DNA of 64,000 nucleotides, taken from Pseudoalteromonas arctica A 37-1-2. Its GTDB lineage: Bacteria; Pseudomonadota; Gammaproteobacteria; Enterobacterales; Alteromonadaceae. A model generated the notes under the pieces. That model did no database searches. It saw only the letters and a list, made by a program, of their open reading frames with translations, and was not told the DNA's origin. The translations under genes and the position numbers were made by a program. Shown in pieces: positions 45,424-54,360 of the stretch (position 1 is its first letter; the number at the start of each line of letters is the position of its first letter). Where the stretch lies: the NCBI RefSeq assembly GCF_000238395.3, contig NZ_CP011025.1:3596001-3660000 (forward strand). The letters run 5' to 3'.

Positions 45424-47751
45424 ATGAGCGATATCTCTGCACGTTTAGCCGGTGAGTTAAACGCACAGCAGCAACAGGTTGTTGCAGCTACAAAATTACT
45501 TGATGAAGGCGCAACTGTTCCTTTTATTGCCCGCTACAGAAAAGAAGTTACCGGCGGCCTAGACGACACCCAATTACGCCTTTTAGAGCAGCGTTTATCG
45601 TATTTACGTGAACTAGAAGAGCGCCGTAGTTTTATTTTATCGACCATCGAATCGCAAAATAAATTAACGCCAGAGCTAAGTGCCGATATAACTAATGCAC
45701 AAAGTAAAACTGAACTTGAAGATTTATACCTACCTTATAAAGCTAAGCGCCGTACTAAAGGCCAAATAGCAATTGAAGCTGGTTTAGAGCCTCTTGCAGA
45801 TGCACTATTTAAAGATGCTAACCTTGACCCAGAGCAACAAGCAGATCAATTTGTAAGTGCTGAAAAAGGCTTTGCAGATACAAAAGCTGTACTCGAAGGC
45901 GCTAAATTTATCTTGATGGAGCGCTTTGCTGAAGACGCAAAATTACTTGCTAAATTTAGAAGTCACATAAGCCAAAACGGCGCAATTGAAAGCACTGTAA
46001 TTAAAGGCCAAGAGCAAGCTGGTGCAAAATACCGTGACTACTTCGAGCATCAAGAACTTCTCAAAAAAGTACCTTCTCACCGTGCGCTTGCTATGCTTAG
46101 AGCCCGAAATGAAGGTGTACTTCAGTTAAATGTTAATCCAGAGCCTAGCGCTGAAAATTCAGCGCAACTATGTGCCAACATGATTGCTGACCATTACCGT
46201 TTAGATATTAAATATAAAGCGGCAAGTCCTTGGTTATTAAACGTTGTGCAATGGGCGTGGAAAATTAAGTTAGGATTACACCTAGAGAATGAATTTTTTG
46301 CAGCAATGCGCGAAAAAGCAGAAGCTGGTGCAATCGACGTATTTGCTAAAAACTTAAAAGATTTATTAATGGCAGCACCTGCAGGCCCCCGTACTACTTT
46401 AGGTCTTGATCCAGGCCTTCGTACTGGCTGTAAGATTGCCGTTGTTGATAGCACAGGTAAATTACTAGCTACACAAACTATTTTCCCTCATGCACCACAA
46501 AATCATTGGGATAAATCAGTGCGTACGTTAGAGCAACTTTGTCGTCAGCATAAAGTTGAGCTAATTGCGATTGGTAACGGTACTGCATCACGCGAATCAG
46601 ATAAGTTGGTTGCTGAGCTTATGAAAGCAAACAGCGAACTTAAGCTTAGTAAAATTATGGTTAGCGAAGCGGGTGCATCGGTTTACTCAGCTTCTGAATT
46701 TGCAGCTAATGAATTCCCAGATTTAGATGTTTCTATACGAGGGGCTGTCTCTATTGCGCGCCGCCTTCAAGATCCTCTTGCTGAACTTGTTAAAATTGAG
46801 CCAAAATCAATTGGTGTTGGCCAATACCAACACGATGTATCGCAAAGCCAATTAGGCCAAAGCCTTATTTCAGTAGTTGAAGACTGTGTAAACTCAGTAG
46901 GCGTAGATTTAAACATGGCATCGGTACCGCTACTTACACGCGTATCTGGTTTGAACAAAACATTAGCGCAAAATATCGTTAATTATCGCGATGCTAACGG
47001 CACATTTACTAAACGTAGTGAGCTTAAAAAGGTTGAGCGTTTAGGGCCAAAAGCATTTGAACAAGCGGCTGGTTTTTTACGTATTAACAATGGTAGCGAT
47101 CCTCTAGATAACTCATCAGTTCACCCTGAAGCTTATCCTGTTGTTAAACGTATTTGTGAACGCAATAGCGTAGATGTCAGTAACCTAATTGGTAACAGCG
47201 ACTTTTTAACTAAACTTGCTGCTAACGATTACACTGACGAAAAATTTGGCTTACCAACCGTTACCGACATTATTACTGAGCTTGATAAACCAGGTCGAGA
47301 TCCTCGCCCTGAATTTAAAACAGCTGAGTTTAAAGCCGGTGTTGAAAAAATTAGTGACCTAAAACCAGGTATGATTTTAGAAGGCGTGGTTTCAAACGTT
47401 GCTAATTTTGGTGCGTTTGTTGATGTAGGTGTTCACCAAGATGGTTTAGTGCATATTTCAGCAATCACGAATAAATTTATATCAGATCCGCGTGAAGTTG
47501 TTAAAGCTGGTGATATTGTAAAGGTTAAAGTTGTTGAAGTAGACGCTGCACGTAAACGTATAAGCTTTACTATGCGCTTAGATGACGACATTGACACAAG
47601 TAATAAGTCAGCAGCGCCAGCTACGCAAAAGCCACAAACACGTGCTAATAATTCGCAACCTCGCGCTGCAAAGCCTAAACGTGACAATGGCAATGCGTTA
47701 ATGGGTAATGCATTTGCCGATGCGTTCGCTAATGCTAAAGTGAAAAAATAA
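45424..47751 (+). CDS. tex: Tex family S1 RNA-binding protein
   Basis: Tex is a conserved cytoplasmic protein that binds nucleic acid and is linked to transcription and toxin expression. The 775-residue product has the N-terminal Tex helices with the [15 protein letters not shown] motif, the YqgF/RNase-H-like domain ([19 protein letters not shown]), helix-hairpin-helix motifs ([20 protein letters not shown]) and an S1 domain ([26 protein letters not shown]) before a basic tail. It keeps the greB-tex neighbourhood. A terminator follows directly. Confidence 0.95.
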   Translation: MSDISARLAGELNAQQQQVVAATKLLDEGATVPFIARYRKEVTGGLDDTQLRLLEQRLSYLRELEERRSFILSTIESQNKLTPELSADITNAQSKTELEDLYLPYKAKRRTKGQIAIEAGLEPLADALFKDANLDPEQQADQFVSAEKGFADTKAVLEGAKFILMERFAEDAKLLAKFRSHISQNGAIESTVIKGQEQAGAKYRDYFEHQELLKKVPSHRALAMLRARNEGVLQLNVNPEPSAENSAQLCANMIADHYRLDIKYKAASPWLLNVVQWAWKIKLGLHLENEFFAAMREKAEAGAIDVFAKNLKDLLMAAPAGPRTTLGLDPGLRTGCKIAVVDSTGKLLATQTIFPHAPQNHWDKSVRTLEQLCRQHKVELIAIGNGTASRESDKLVAELMKANSELKLSKIMVSEAGASVYSASEFAANEFPDLDVSIRGAVSIARRLQDPLAELVKIEPKSIGVGQYQHDVSQSQLGQSLISVVEDCVNSVGVDLNMASVPLLTRVSGLNKTLAQNIVNYRDANGTFTKRSELKKVERLGPKAFEQAAGFLRINNGSDPLDNSSVHPEAYPVVKRICERNSVDVSNLIGNSDFLTKLAANDYTDEKFGLPTVTDIITELDKPGRDPRPEFKTAEFKAGVEKISDLKPGMILEGVVSNVANFGAFVDVGVHQDGLVHISAITNKFISDPREVVKAGDIVKVKVVEVDAARKRISFTMRLDDDIDTSNKSAAPATQKPQTRANNSQPRAAKPKRDNGNALMGNAFADAFANAKVKK

Positions 47752-47775
47752 TACTTGTACAGCTAAGCTAAAACG

Positions 47776-47801
47776 AAAAAAACCGCGTAAGCGGTTTTTT
47801 T
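47776..47801. terminator. Bidirectional intrinsic terminator after tex
   Basis: AAAAAAACCGC-GTAA-GCGGTTTTTTT, a perfect 11-base stem with a 4-base loop, A-run before and T-run after. It lies in the convergent gap between tex and the putative metalloprotease gene. Confidence 0.92.
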
Positions 47802-47823
47802 GTGGTTACGTTTTACTAAATTA

Positions 47824-48678
47824 TTAACTTAACGCTGAAAAACTACTTTGTCTCGCTGGCGATGTAGCCATTTGATAAAAGTTAGTAATACGCCCCGCCC
47901 GTGCCTCAACATCGGCATCACGTGTTTGCTCGTCAATTTTAGCTGTTTTTGTATCGCTGCTTTCATCGCTAGAGAATGACGCTTCAAGTTTACTTTTTGC
48001 GTCTTCGTCGTCTTCTTTTTCAGGTTGTGCAAGCTCAGCCTGAGCCGCTGCTAGCTTTTGCGTAGCATCTGCAGCAATAGAGCGATCAGCTCCCGAAGGC
48101 TCTGCAGGCGCTAATGCGGCAGCGCGTACCGTTTGCATTTTGTCTATAGTCGCTTGCGGGTCACCCGGAATTTCTGACACATCTATTTGTACTTCTCCGC
48201 CAACTGCGTAGTTAGTACCATCTGGGCCACGTTGATACTCATAGCTTGGCGAGCCAGCATGTTGCCCACCTACAGAAGCGTGCGCTTGCTCGTGTATTCG
48301 TACTTCAGTATCTCGTGCTTTTAGCTCTGTAATTTGTTGTTGTTCTTGTTCTAATTGCAGCTCTTCTTGCTCAGATTCTTTTTTCTCAATTGCTTCACTT
48401 TCTTCCTCAGAGCCCTCAGGGTTTTCTGAGTTTCCATCGCGCTGCTGAACTGACTTTTCGTCTGCTATTTTCCCCGTTGCGTTATACGTCGCACCATCGC
48501 TACTGCCTGGTAATTTTGCTTTTTCAGAATCACTTTGCGCTTTGGTTTCTGTATTGCTTGCGCTACTAGATGCGGGAGCAGGAATAACTTCGCGTAGTTG
48601 GTTGTCACGCCGTGCAGTTTCCGTATAAACATTTGCAGTGTTTATATTGATAGATGGAAATGGCGTGACAATATTCAT
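47824..48678 (-). CDS. Putative metalloprotease of the SprA-related/CJM1_0395 type
   Basis: A 284-residue protein with a low-complexity, Glu/Gln/Ser-rich N-terminal half (about 1-125, with EQEELQLEQEQQQ) and a conserved core: zinc-type motif HEQAH in EVRIHEQAHASVGGQHAG, then SPSYEYQRGPDGTNYAVGGE and a helix with IDKMQTVRAAALAPAEPSG. This core defines a family annotated as a putative metalloprotease; activity has not been shown to my knowledge. No signal peptide is visible. It follows a small flagellar-style protein gene by 4 bases. Confidence 0.8.
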   Translation of the reverse strand: MNIVTPFPSININTANVYTETARRDNQLREVIPAPASSSASNTETKAQSDSEKAKLPGSSDGATYNATGKIADEKSVQQRDGNSENPEGSEEESEAIEKKESEQEELQLEQEQQQITELKARDTEVRIHEQAHASVGGQHAGSPSYEYQRGPDGTNYAVGGEVQIDVSEIPGDPQATIDKMQTVRAAALAPAEPSGADRSIAADATQKLAAAQAELAQPEKEDDEDAKSKLEASFSSDESSDTKTAKIDEQTRDADVEARAGRITNFYQMATSPARQSSFSALS

Positions 48679-48682
48679 AATA

Positions 48683-48991
48683 CTAAACTTTAATATCGAT
48701 TAACGTGCCAAGTACATCATCGGCCGTTTGAATTGATTGCGTATTTGCCTTGGCATTAAACTCTTCAACTTTTAAGTTAACAAGCGCTTCATCAACACGA
48801 GCAGGCTGTGCTACAGGTGCAGTAATAGCTTCTTCAGGGCGTGCTGCTGTAAGCTGACGTTGCTGCGCTAACTGTGCGTCATCTTGTTGTTCTATACTGG
48901 CACGGTTAATCTCAGCACTGGCTTTTTCAATACCTTGGCTAGCTCGATTAAACCCTTCTACACCACTATTAAATACAGATCCGATTGGCAT
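48683..48991 (-). CDS. Small protein with flagellar rod/hook-like ends, function unknown
   Basis: A 102-residue protein. The N-terminal helix (GSVFNSGVEGFNRASQGIEK, ASAEINRASI) and the C-terminal helix (VNLKVEEFNAKANTQSIQTA, DDVLGTLIDIKV) look like the paired end helices of flagellar axial proteins such as FlgB/FlgC, with a short Gln/Ala-rich middle. It is upstream of, and probably co-transcribed with, the HEQAH protein. The pairing suggests a role around flagellar rod passage or cell-wall remodelling, but this is inference. Confidence 0.6.
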   Translation of the reverse strand: MPIGSVFNSGVEGFNRASQGIEKASAEINRASIEQQDDAQLAQQRQLTAARPEEAITAPVAQPARVDEALVNLKVEEFNAKANTQSIQTADDVLGTLIDIKV

Positions 48992-49081
48992 ATTAAAACC
49001 TCCACCAAATAAACATTGTTTAATTATCGCTCAGGTTCTGCTCAAAATAAAGCTTTAAACAGCGCTATTCTTAGCTCTATT

Positions 49082-49819
49082 TTAAAGCATTGATTTAACG
49101 ACAGATAAAAACTCACTTTTATGAGAAATAAATGGCGCGTGCGACGCTTTATCTAGCACCTCGTATTCAAACTCAGTATTTAGTACTGACATTTCACTAA
49201 TTGCTTTATAAGGCACTAAGGCATCAAGTCGGCCAAATACTCCTTTGATAGGTACTGGGCAATGAGCAAATAAATCACGTAAATCGTCGTTTTGTAAAAT
49301 ATCTAAACCAGCACTCAGGGCGTCGCTTTGTGGTGCGCTGTACTGATTTAGTAATTGTTTAAGCAGCTTTATATCATCACGCGCCGACTCGCTACCCATC
49401 GCTTGAATAGCTAAGAAGCGCTCTATTGTTTTTTCTCGATGATTAACTAACTGCTCTTTAAACTGCGCCAATACATTCGCTTTTATTCCGGGCCAATTAT
49501 CTGCCTCAGCAAAGAAAGGAGTCGATGCAATTAAAATAACTTTTGATACTTTTTCAGGCCAATGCTTAGCAATATAAAGTGCAAACAATCCACCTAACGA
49601 CCACCCCATTAAAATGGTCTTCGGCTTTAATTGCTTACTTAAAGTTTCTGCTGCATCATGCAAAGTATAAGGGCTTGGGCAAACATGGCTATTACCAAAC
49701 CCAGGTAGGTCAAGGCTACGTACACTTCCTGAATATAAAAACTCAAGTTCTGGCTGTACTAACTGCCATACGCCCTGATTCATTCCCCAACCATGTAATA
49801 ACACTAACTCATTTTGCAT
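49082..49819 (-). CDS. bioH: Pimeloyl-ACP methyl ester carboxylesterase BioH
   Basis: BioH frees pimeloyl-ACP from its methyl ester, ending the BioC-BioH route to the biotin precursor. The 245-residue alpha/beta hydrolase has oxyanion motif LLHGWGMNQGVW, nucleophile Ser74 in MGWSLGGLF, Asp199 in FGRLDALVPY and His227 in ASHAPFISH. The place next to comF and nfuA matches the E. coli bioH-gntX-nfuA arrangement. Confidence 0.93.
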   Translation of the reverse strand: MQNELVLLHGWGMNQGVWQLVQPELEFLYSGSVRSLDLPGFGNSHVCPSPYTLHDAAETLSKQLKPKTILMGWSLGGLFALYIAKHWPEKVSKVILIASTPFFAEADNWPGIKANVLAQFKEQLVNHREKTIERFLAIQAMGSESARDDIKLLKQLLNQYSAPQSDALSAGLDILQNDDLRDLFAHCPVPIKGVFGRLDALVPYKAISEMSVLNTEFEYEVLDKASHAPFISHKSEFLSVVKSML

Positions 49820-49893
49820 ATTTGCCTAACCTTTACCAAACTTAGGCTCATCATAACGTTTAAAAAGGCGATTGCAATGCAAGGAGCGAGTCA

Positions 49894-50571
49894 GTGAAGC
49901 AAGCCATTTTAAATTGGTTATTTCCCTCTTATTGCGTGCAATGTCAAAATACGATTACGACCTCTTTAGGGCTTTGTGATTATTGCCTTGAAGATTTACC
50001 ATTGTTTGATTTTAGTAAGCATAAGAATTTACTGCATCGACCCGATATTGTTGAGATGTTTCCTAATTGCGAGTTTGATAAATTATTTGCCTGTGCTTTT
50101 TATCAACCTCCCTTTGAACATTGGCTTAAAAGGCTAAAATTTAATAATCAAATTCATTATAAAAAGGCATTGCAGCAAGTTATACAAAAACAATTAACGC
50201 AGTTTTTTGAGCAAAGCCCTACTTTGCCAGATACCTTTATTATTTTACCTCTTCATAAAAGCCGATTCATTACTCGCGGGTTTAATCAGGTAAGCCAAGT
50301 TTGGCAACCATGTTTAGCTAATTACGCATCAGTGAGTAACGTACTTATTCGCAATAAAAAAACACAAGCTCAGTCGGAGCTATCTAAAGCAAAGCGTATT
50401 AAAAACTTAAAAAATGCCTTTATTTGTACAGAGGATATGGGCGGTAAAACAGTCGCTATTGTTGATGATGTGATGACGACAGGGGCAACATTAAACGCAG
50501 CTACTAGTGCACTAAAACAAGCAGGCGCTAAACAAGTGTGGGCTTTTACAACTTGCTTAACGCCTATTTAA
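49894..50571 (+). CDS. ComF/GntX-family protein with phosphoribosyltransferase domain
   Basis: A 225-residue protein with an N-terminal double-CxxC zinc-ribbon-like part (CVQCQ, CDYC) and a C-terminal type-I phosphoribosyltransferase fold (VAIVDDVMTTGATLNAATS). In transformable bacteria ComF helps DNA uptake; in E. coli the relative GntX lies between bioH and nfuA. It starts at GTG 49894 behind GGAG. The middle motif RGFNQV is also conserved. Competence is not shown by this window. Confidence 0.9.
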   Translation: MKQAILNWLFPSYCVQCQNTITTSLGLCDYCLEDLPLFDFSKHKNLLHRPDIVEMFPNCEFDKLFACAFYQPPFEHWLKRLKFNNQIHYKKALQQVIQKQLTQFFEQSPTLPDTFIILPLHKSRFITRGFNQVSQVWQPCLANYASVSNVLIRNKKTQAQSELSKAKRIKNLKNAFICTEDMGGKTVAIVDDVMTTGATLNAATSALKQAGAKQVWAFTTCLTPI

Positions 50572-50586
50572 TTATTAAAAAGTATT

Positions 50587-50796
50587 ATACCAATCCGCAA
50601 TAATACTTAATCATTTTACGGGGCTAAACGTGTCGCTACCTGTGTTAAAAAATTCTCATTTACGACTGCATGGATGCAGAAGGTAGAGCAATGCAGGAGC
50701 AATTGCCGAGAACAACTAAATAGCGAATTTTTTGCCTAGCTCTCAACACGTTTTTCCATCCTCAAAATAGATCACTTAATTTAAGCGAATTAGTAT
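50587..50796. mobile_element. Short non-coding inverted-repeat (MITE-like) element, copy 2, with internal insert
   Basis: Bounded by ATACCAATCCGC (50587-50598) and GCGAATTAGTAT (50785-50796), inverted repeats with two mismatches. It is related to the element at 37191-37351 in opposite orientation (shared blocks GTTAAAAAA, AGAACAACTA, TTTTTTGCCTAG). It carries about 47 extra bases near 50661-50708 that are absent from copy 1, including CTGCAT-GG-ATGCAG. Its right end overlaps the stop codon of the M14 peptidase gene. It codes for nothing and fills the convergent gap. Confidence 0.7.
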
Positions 50797-53345
50797 TATT
50801 CGCCATTTGCACGAAACGTATGGCCAAAAAATAAAGCGTTGCTTAGTAGTCGACTAGTCCCATACCAGTAACCTCTAAATACAGGGTCGTCGGTCATGCC
50901 TATTACTGTACCTCGTCCGTATGAGTGAGCAATTAAGCCTGCGCCGCCAGCAACTTGCTCAACATTAACGGCATCGGTAAAGCCTGCCAATAATGGATTT
51001 TTAGTGTAGGTAAGTACATTTACGAACGGAGCATCGGAAGCTTCTAGCAACCAAGTACTGTTTTTGAATACGGGCAATGTATTACGCTTAAGTGAAAATG
51101 TAAGCGGATGAGTTAAATCTACATTAGTATTAAAAATAGCACCTGCAATGCGTTGACGTCCTGCTAAATGATCTTTATCGCCATAACTTAAATCTGTCGT
51201 TTTAAATGCACTTGCTACATCTTGTCGTGATAGATAGCTTGCTTTGAGTAATTGCTGATCAGCTAAAAATTTAGCGCCGCCTTTGTGACCCCAAATAACG
51301 CCGCCTTTTCTTACCCAGCTTTTAATAGCCACTTTGTCGGCATCAGATAAGCTATTGTAATTGCCATGAGCAAGCACAATATGGCTGTATTCACTTAACT
51401 CGAGTGAACTAAAGCGGTTCATTTCAACAATTGTTGGTGCAACACCTACAAATCGATCTAGGTAATACCACACTTCGCCGACTTCGTACTGGCTTGCGCC
51501 TTGCCCGCCAATAAGCAGTACTTTTGGAGCACTAACAACCGCCATTGATCGCGACCCTAAATCGGCTCCTTTGCTTGTTAAACCTGATGTAATAGGTTTG
51601 ATTGCAATACCAAACTCATTTTGTGCTTTATTTAGCAAGGTAATCCAATCTGTATTTGTTTGTAGTCCAGCCGGTATAATAATACTTCCAGGTTTAAAAT
51701 TAATTTCTCCTGATGTTGATTTAGCCGTTAATGCTTTTAGCGCTACACGTGCTTTTATACCTTGCTGTAATAAGCTATTTAACATTTTAGGTGCTAAATA
51801 ATCATCCCACGAAAAACCAAATGCGTAACCTTCGGTGAGTGAAGAAAATGATGGGGTTGCTACTTTTTCCCATGCTTTATCAGCAACCTTTAATCCCCAA
51901 CTACTTTTAACTTTAGAAAATGGCAAATTAAACGCATGCGCTAATGTCCAGCCAGATACATCGTAAAAAGTATTATCAGCAAAGTTTTTTTGCTCACTAA
52001 AAATCGCTTTTACCAAACGATATTGTGGTTGTGCTAATGGTACAAAATAGCTATGTGTACTGAAATTCTTACCATCTGCTTTTAATGATTTAGTAAGTGG
52101 GTAAGCGTTAATTTGATGCTGCTTTAACAATTCTAAAAAGTGCTTAATACGGGTGTTGTCGCTTGCACCTTCAACAACATAACCTTCAAAGCTTTCATCG
52201 CTGGCTAAATCAGTAGCCTGATTATAAAATTTAGCTTGGTAATCCAATAACGCTTGGCGGTTATCAACTGCTGCCTTAAAGGTAGATAAACTCGTTAACA
52301 GTTGATTTTTAATAGTGAAAGGAAAGCTCAAAGGTCCATTTATAGTTTCTTGAATATGTCCACGAGAACTTGCCTGCTCAAATAAAATGCCTATGCCACC
52401 ATTTACATCGGGATAGGTTGAACCTTTACCGTAATAGAAGTCATCAAAGCTTTCTTCAGTAAAATAAAGTGCGTTGTTTTCATCTAACGTTTTTGCGTGA
52501 TAGTTAGCAATCGCTTTAGTTAACGTTACATTTTCATCAGGTGTTATTGGGTGTTTACGGCTTGGAATACCTGGTTGAAAAAAGTAACTGCTATTAGGCC
52601 CCATTTCATGAAAATCGGTTAAGACATTTGGTTTCCACTGATGAAATTTAGCAATACGCGCGCGCGATTCAGGATGCTGTAGTAATAACCAGTCACGATT
52701 TAAATCAAACCAGTAGTGATTGGTACGACTACTTGGCCAGTTTTCAACATGTTCACGGGTTTTAGGGTCACTTGATAAGTTCATGCCTCGATTACTGTTT
52801 GCCCAATTAGCAAAACGAGCAAGCCCGTCAGGATTAAGTGAAGGGTCGAGTAAAATAACCGTGTTATTTAATAGCTCATCTATTTCAGTACCTTGTGCAG
52901 CAGCTAAGTAATATGCCACCAGCAAAGATGAGTTACTACCTGATGACTCATTACCATGCACACTGTATCCCATCCATACAACAGCAGGGTCGTCTTGTGC
53001 TTTACCACTGTTATTACTTAAGCGTGCTAAGTGAGCTTGGCGTGTCTGCTCTATGCTTGATAACTTATCAGCAGCAGTAATTGTTAGCATTACTAACGGG
53101 CGTTGTTCATGCGTGCGGCCAATCACCTCAAAATTTATACGGTCGCTTTTATCAGCAAGTATTTCCATATAACGTACGAGCTGATCGTGTCTCACGTGCC
53201 ACTCTCCTACTTCGTAACCGAGTACTTGCTCAGGAGTAGGAATTGAAGGGTCAAATTTTACATCTTGTTCAAAATAATACGAAAGTGGCTTAGCTACACT
53301 TGAAAAGCTAAGCAACACCACCATTAATGTTAATACCAAACGCAT
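50796..53345 (-). CDS. M14-family zinc carboxypeptidase-like peptidase, exported
   Basis: An 849-residue exported peptidase when started at the ATG at 53345 (signal MRLVLTLMVVLLSFSSVA|KP); a GTG at 53354 is an alternative. The M14 domain (about 40-370) shows zinc ligands in HGNESSG, a substrate-binding region LDPSLNPDGLARFANWAN, third ligand in TDFHEMG and the catalytic Glu in GILFEQASSRG. The rest (about 400-849) contains a class-I glutamine-amidotransferase-like part (VLLIGGQGASQYE, HIVLAHGNY). It interrupts the comF-nfuA pair. Confidence 0.88.
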   Translation of the reverse strand: MRLVLTLMVVLLSFSSVAKPLSYYFEQDVKFDPSIPTPEQVLGYEVGEWHVRHDQLVRYMEILADKSDRINFEVIGRTHEQRPLVMLTITAADKLSSIEQTRQAHLARLSNNSGKAQDDPAVVWMGYSVHGNESSGSNSSLLVAYYLAAAQGTEIDELLNNTVILLDPSLNPDGLARFANWANSNRGMNLSSDPKTREHVENWPSSRTNHYWFDLNRDWLLLQHPESRARIAKFHQWKPNVLTDFHEMGPNSSYFFQPGIPSRKHPITPDENVTLTKAIANYHAKTLDENNALYFTEESFDDFYYGKGSTYPDVNGGIGILFEQASSRGHIQETINGPLSFPFTIKNQLLTSLSTFKAAVDNRQALLDYQAKFYNQATDLASDESFEGYVVEGASDNTRIKHFLELLKQHQINAYPLTKSLKADGKNFSTHSYFVPLAQPQYRLVKAIFSEQKNFADNTFYDVSGWTLAHAFNLPFSKVKSSWGLKVADKAWEKVATPSFSSLTEGYAFGFSWDDYLAPKMLNSLLQQGIKARVALKALTAKSTSGEINFKPGSIIIPAGLQTNTDWITLLNKAQNEFGIAIKPITSGLTSKGADLGSRSMAVVSAPKVLLIGGQGASQYEVGEVWYYLDRFVGVAPTIVEMNRFSSLELSEYSHIVLAHGNYNSLSDADKVAIKSWVRKGGVIWGHKGGAKFLADQQLLKASYLSRQDVASAFKTTDLSYGDKDHLAGRQRIAGAIFNTNVDLTHPLTFSLKRNTLPVFKNSTWLLEASDAPFVNVLTYTKNPLLAGFTDAVNVEQVAGGAGLIAHSYGRGTVIGMTDDPVFRGYWYGTSRLLSNALFFGHTFRANGE

Positions 53346-53491
53346 ATAAATCACTCAAAAAATGTTCGTTGTTTGCACGCTACCATTGCTTAAAATAGAT
53401 GCCAACTTTTTACGCTCAACACTAGCCGCAACACGATGAGCGGAGTATGATACGCAGTATCCGAGTAATTTAGTCAAGTATAGATGGTTTT

Positions 53492-54067
53492 ATGATTTCT
53501 ATTTCCGAAACAGCGCAAGCGCATTTTGCTAAACTATTAGCAGATCAATCACAACAAACCAATATTCGTGTGTTTGTTGTAAACCCTGGTTCATCACAAG
53601 CGGAATGTGGTGTGTCTTATTGTCCAGAAGACGCTGTAGAAGCGAGCGATATTCGCCTAAACTTTAACGGTTTTGATGCCGTTGTAGATGCTGAAAGTGC
53701 TCCATTTTTAGAAGAAGCTGAAATCGATTTTGTTACCGACAAAATGGGTACTCAGTTAACGCTAAAAGCACCAAATGCAAAGGCGCGTAAAATAGGTAAC
53801 GATGCATCGTTAAACGAACGTGTACAGCACATGCTAGAAACCGAAGTAAATCCACAACTTGCTAACCACGGTGGTCAAGTAAGCCTTGTTGAAATTACAG
53901 CTGCAGGTATAGCTATACTTCAGTTTGGTGGTGGTTGTAACGGTTGTTCTATGATCGATGTAACGCTAAAAGAAGGCATTGAAAAAGAAATGATAGCTAA
54001 GTTTGAAGAAATCACCGGTGTTGCTGATATAACAGAGCACGAAGCGGGCGATCACTCTTACTATTAG
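53492..54067 (+). CDS. nfuA: Fe/S biogenesis protein NfuA
   Basis: NfuA carries [4Fe-4S] clusters to target proteins. The 191-residue product has a degenerate A-type N-terminal domain and a C-terminal Nfu domain with the cluster-binding motif GGGCNGCSM; the cysteines are residues 149 and 152, as in E. coli NfuA. It is followed at 9 bases by a small membrane protein gene. Confidence 0.96.
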   Translation: MISISETAQAHFAKLLADQSQQTNIRVFVVNPGSSQAECGVSYCPEDAVEASDIRLNFNGFDAVVDAESAPFLEEAEIDFVTDKMGTQLTLKAPNAKARKIGNDASLNERVQHMLETEVNPQLANHGGQVSLVEITAAGIAILQFGGGCNGCSMIDVTLKEGIEKEMIAKFEEITGVADITEHEAGDHSYY

Positions 54068-54076
54068 GCCTTCTAA

Positions 54077-54346
54077 ATGCTAAAGCAGCTTATTTATCGC
54101 TTAGGGAGCAACCCTAAGCTGAGCTTAAAGCGCTTTTTTCGCGGCTTAGCACTGTTTGTGCTAGCCGTGATATTCATATCTATTGGGTATTACACTCACT
54201 ACAGCTTACAAATAATTGGCGTTATAATTTTACTCCCCGCATTATTTTTTGCCGGTTGGGGCTACTGCGGTATTTTTGCTAATCGTTTTTCACAAGTTTT
54301 AAAAGATATGGGCCCTAAACACCACGACCCCGATCTCTGGAAATAA
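54077..54346 (+). CDS. Small two-helix membrane protein downstream of nfuA
   Basis: An 89-residue protein with a basic N-terminus (RLGSNPKLSLKRFFRG), two membrane helices (LALFVLAVIFISIGYY and IIGVIILLPALFFAGWGY) and a short polar tail (HHDPDLWK). I do not recognise a family. The 9-base gap suggests it is co-transcribed with nfuA. It converges on the MATE gene. Confidence 0.65.
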   Translation: MLKQLIYRLGSNPKLSLKRFFRGLALFVLAVIFISIGYYTHYSLQIIGVIILLPALFFAGWGYCGIFANRFSQVLKDMGPKHHDPDLWK

Positions 54347-54360
54347 ACCATTTATTTAGT

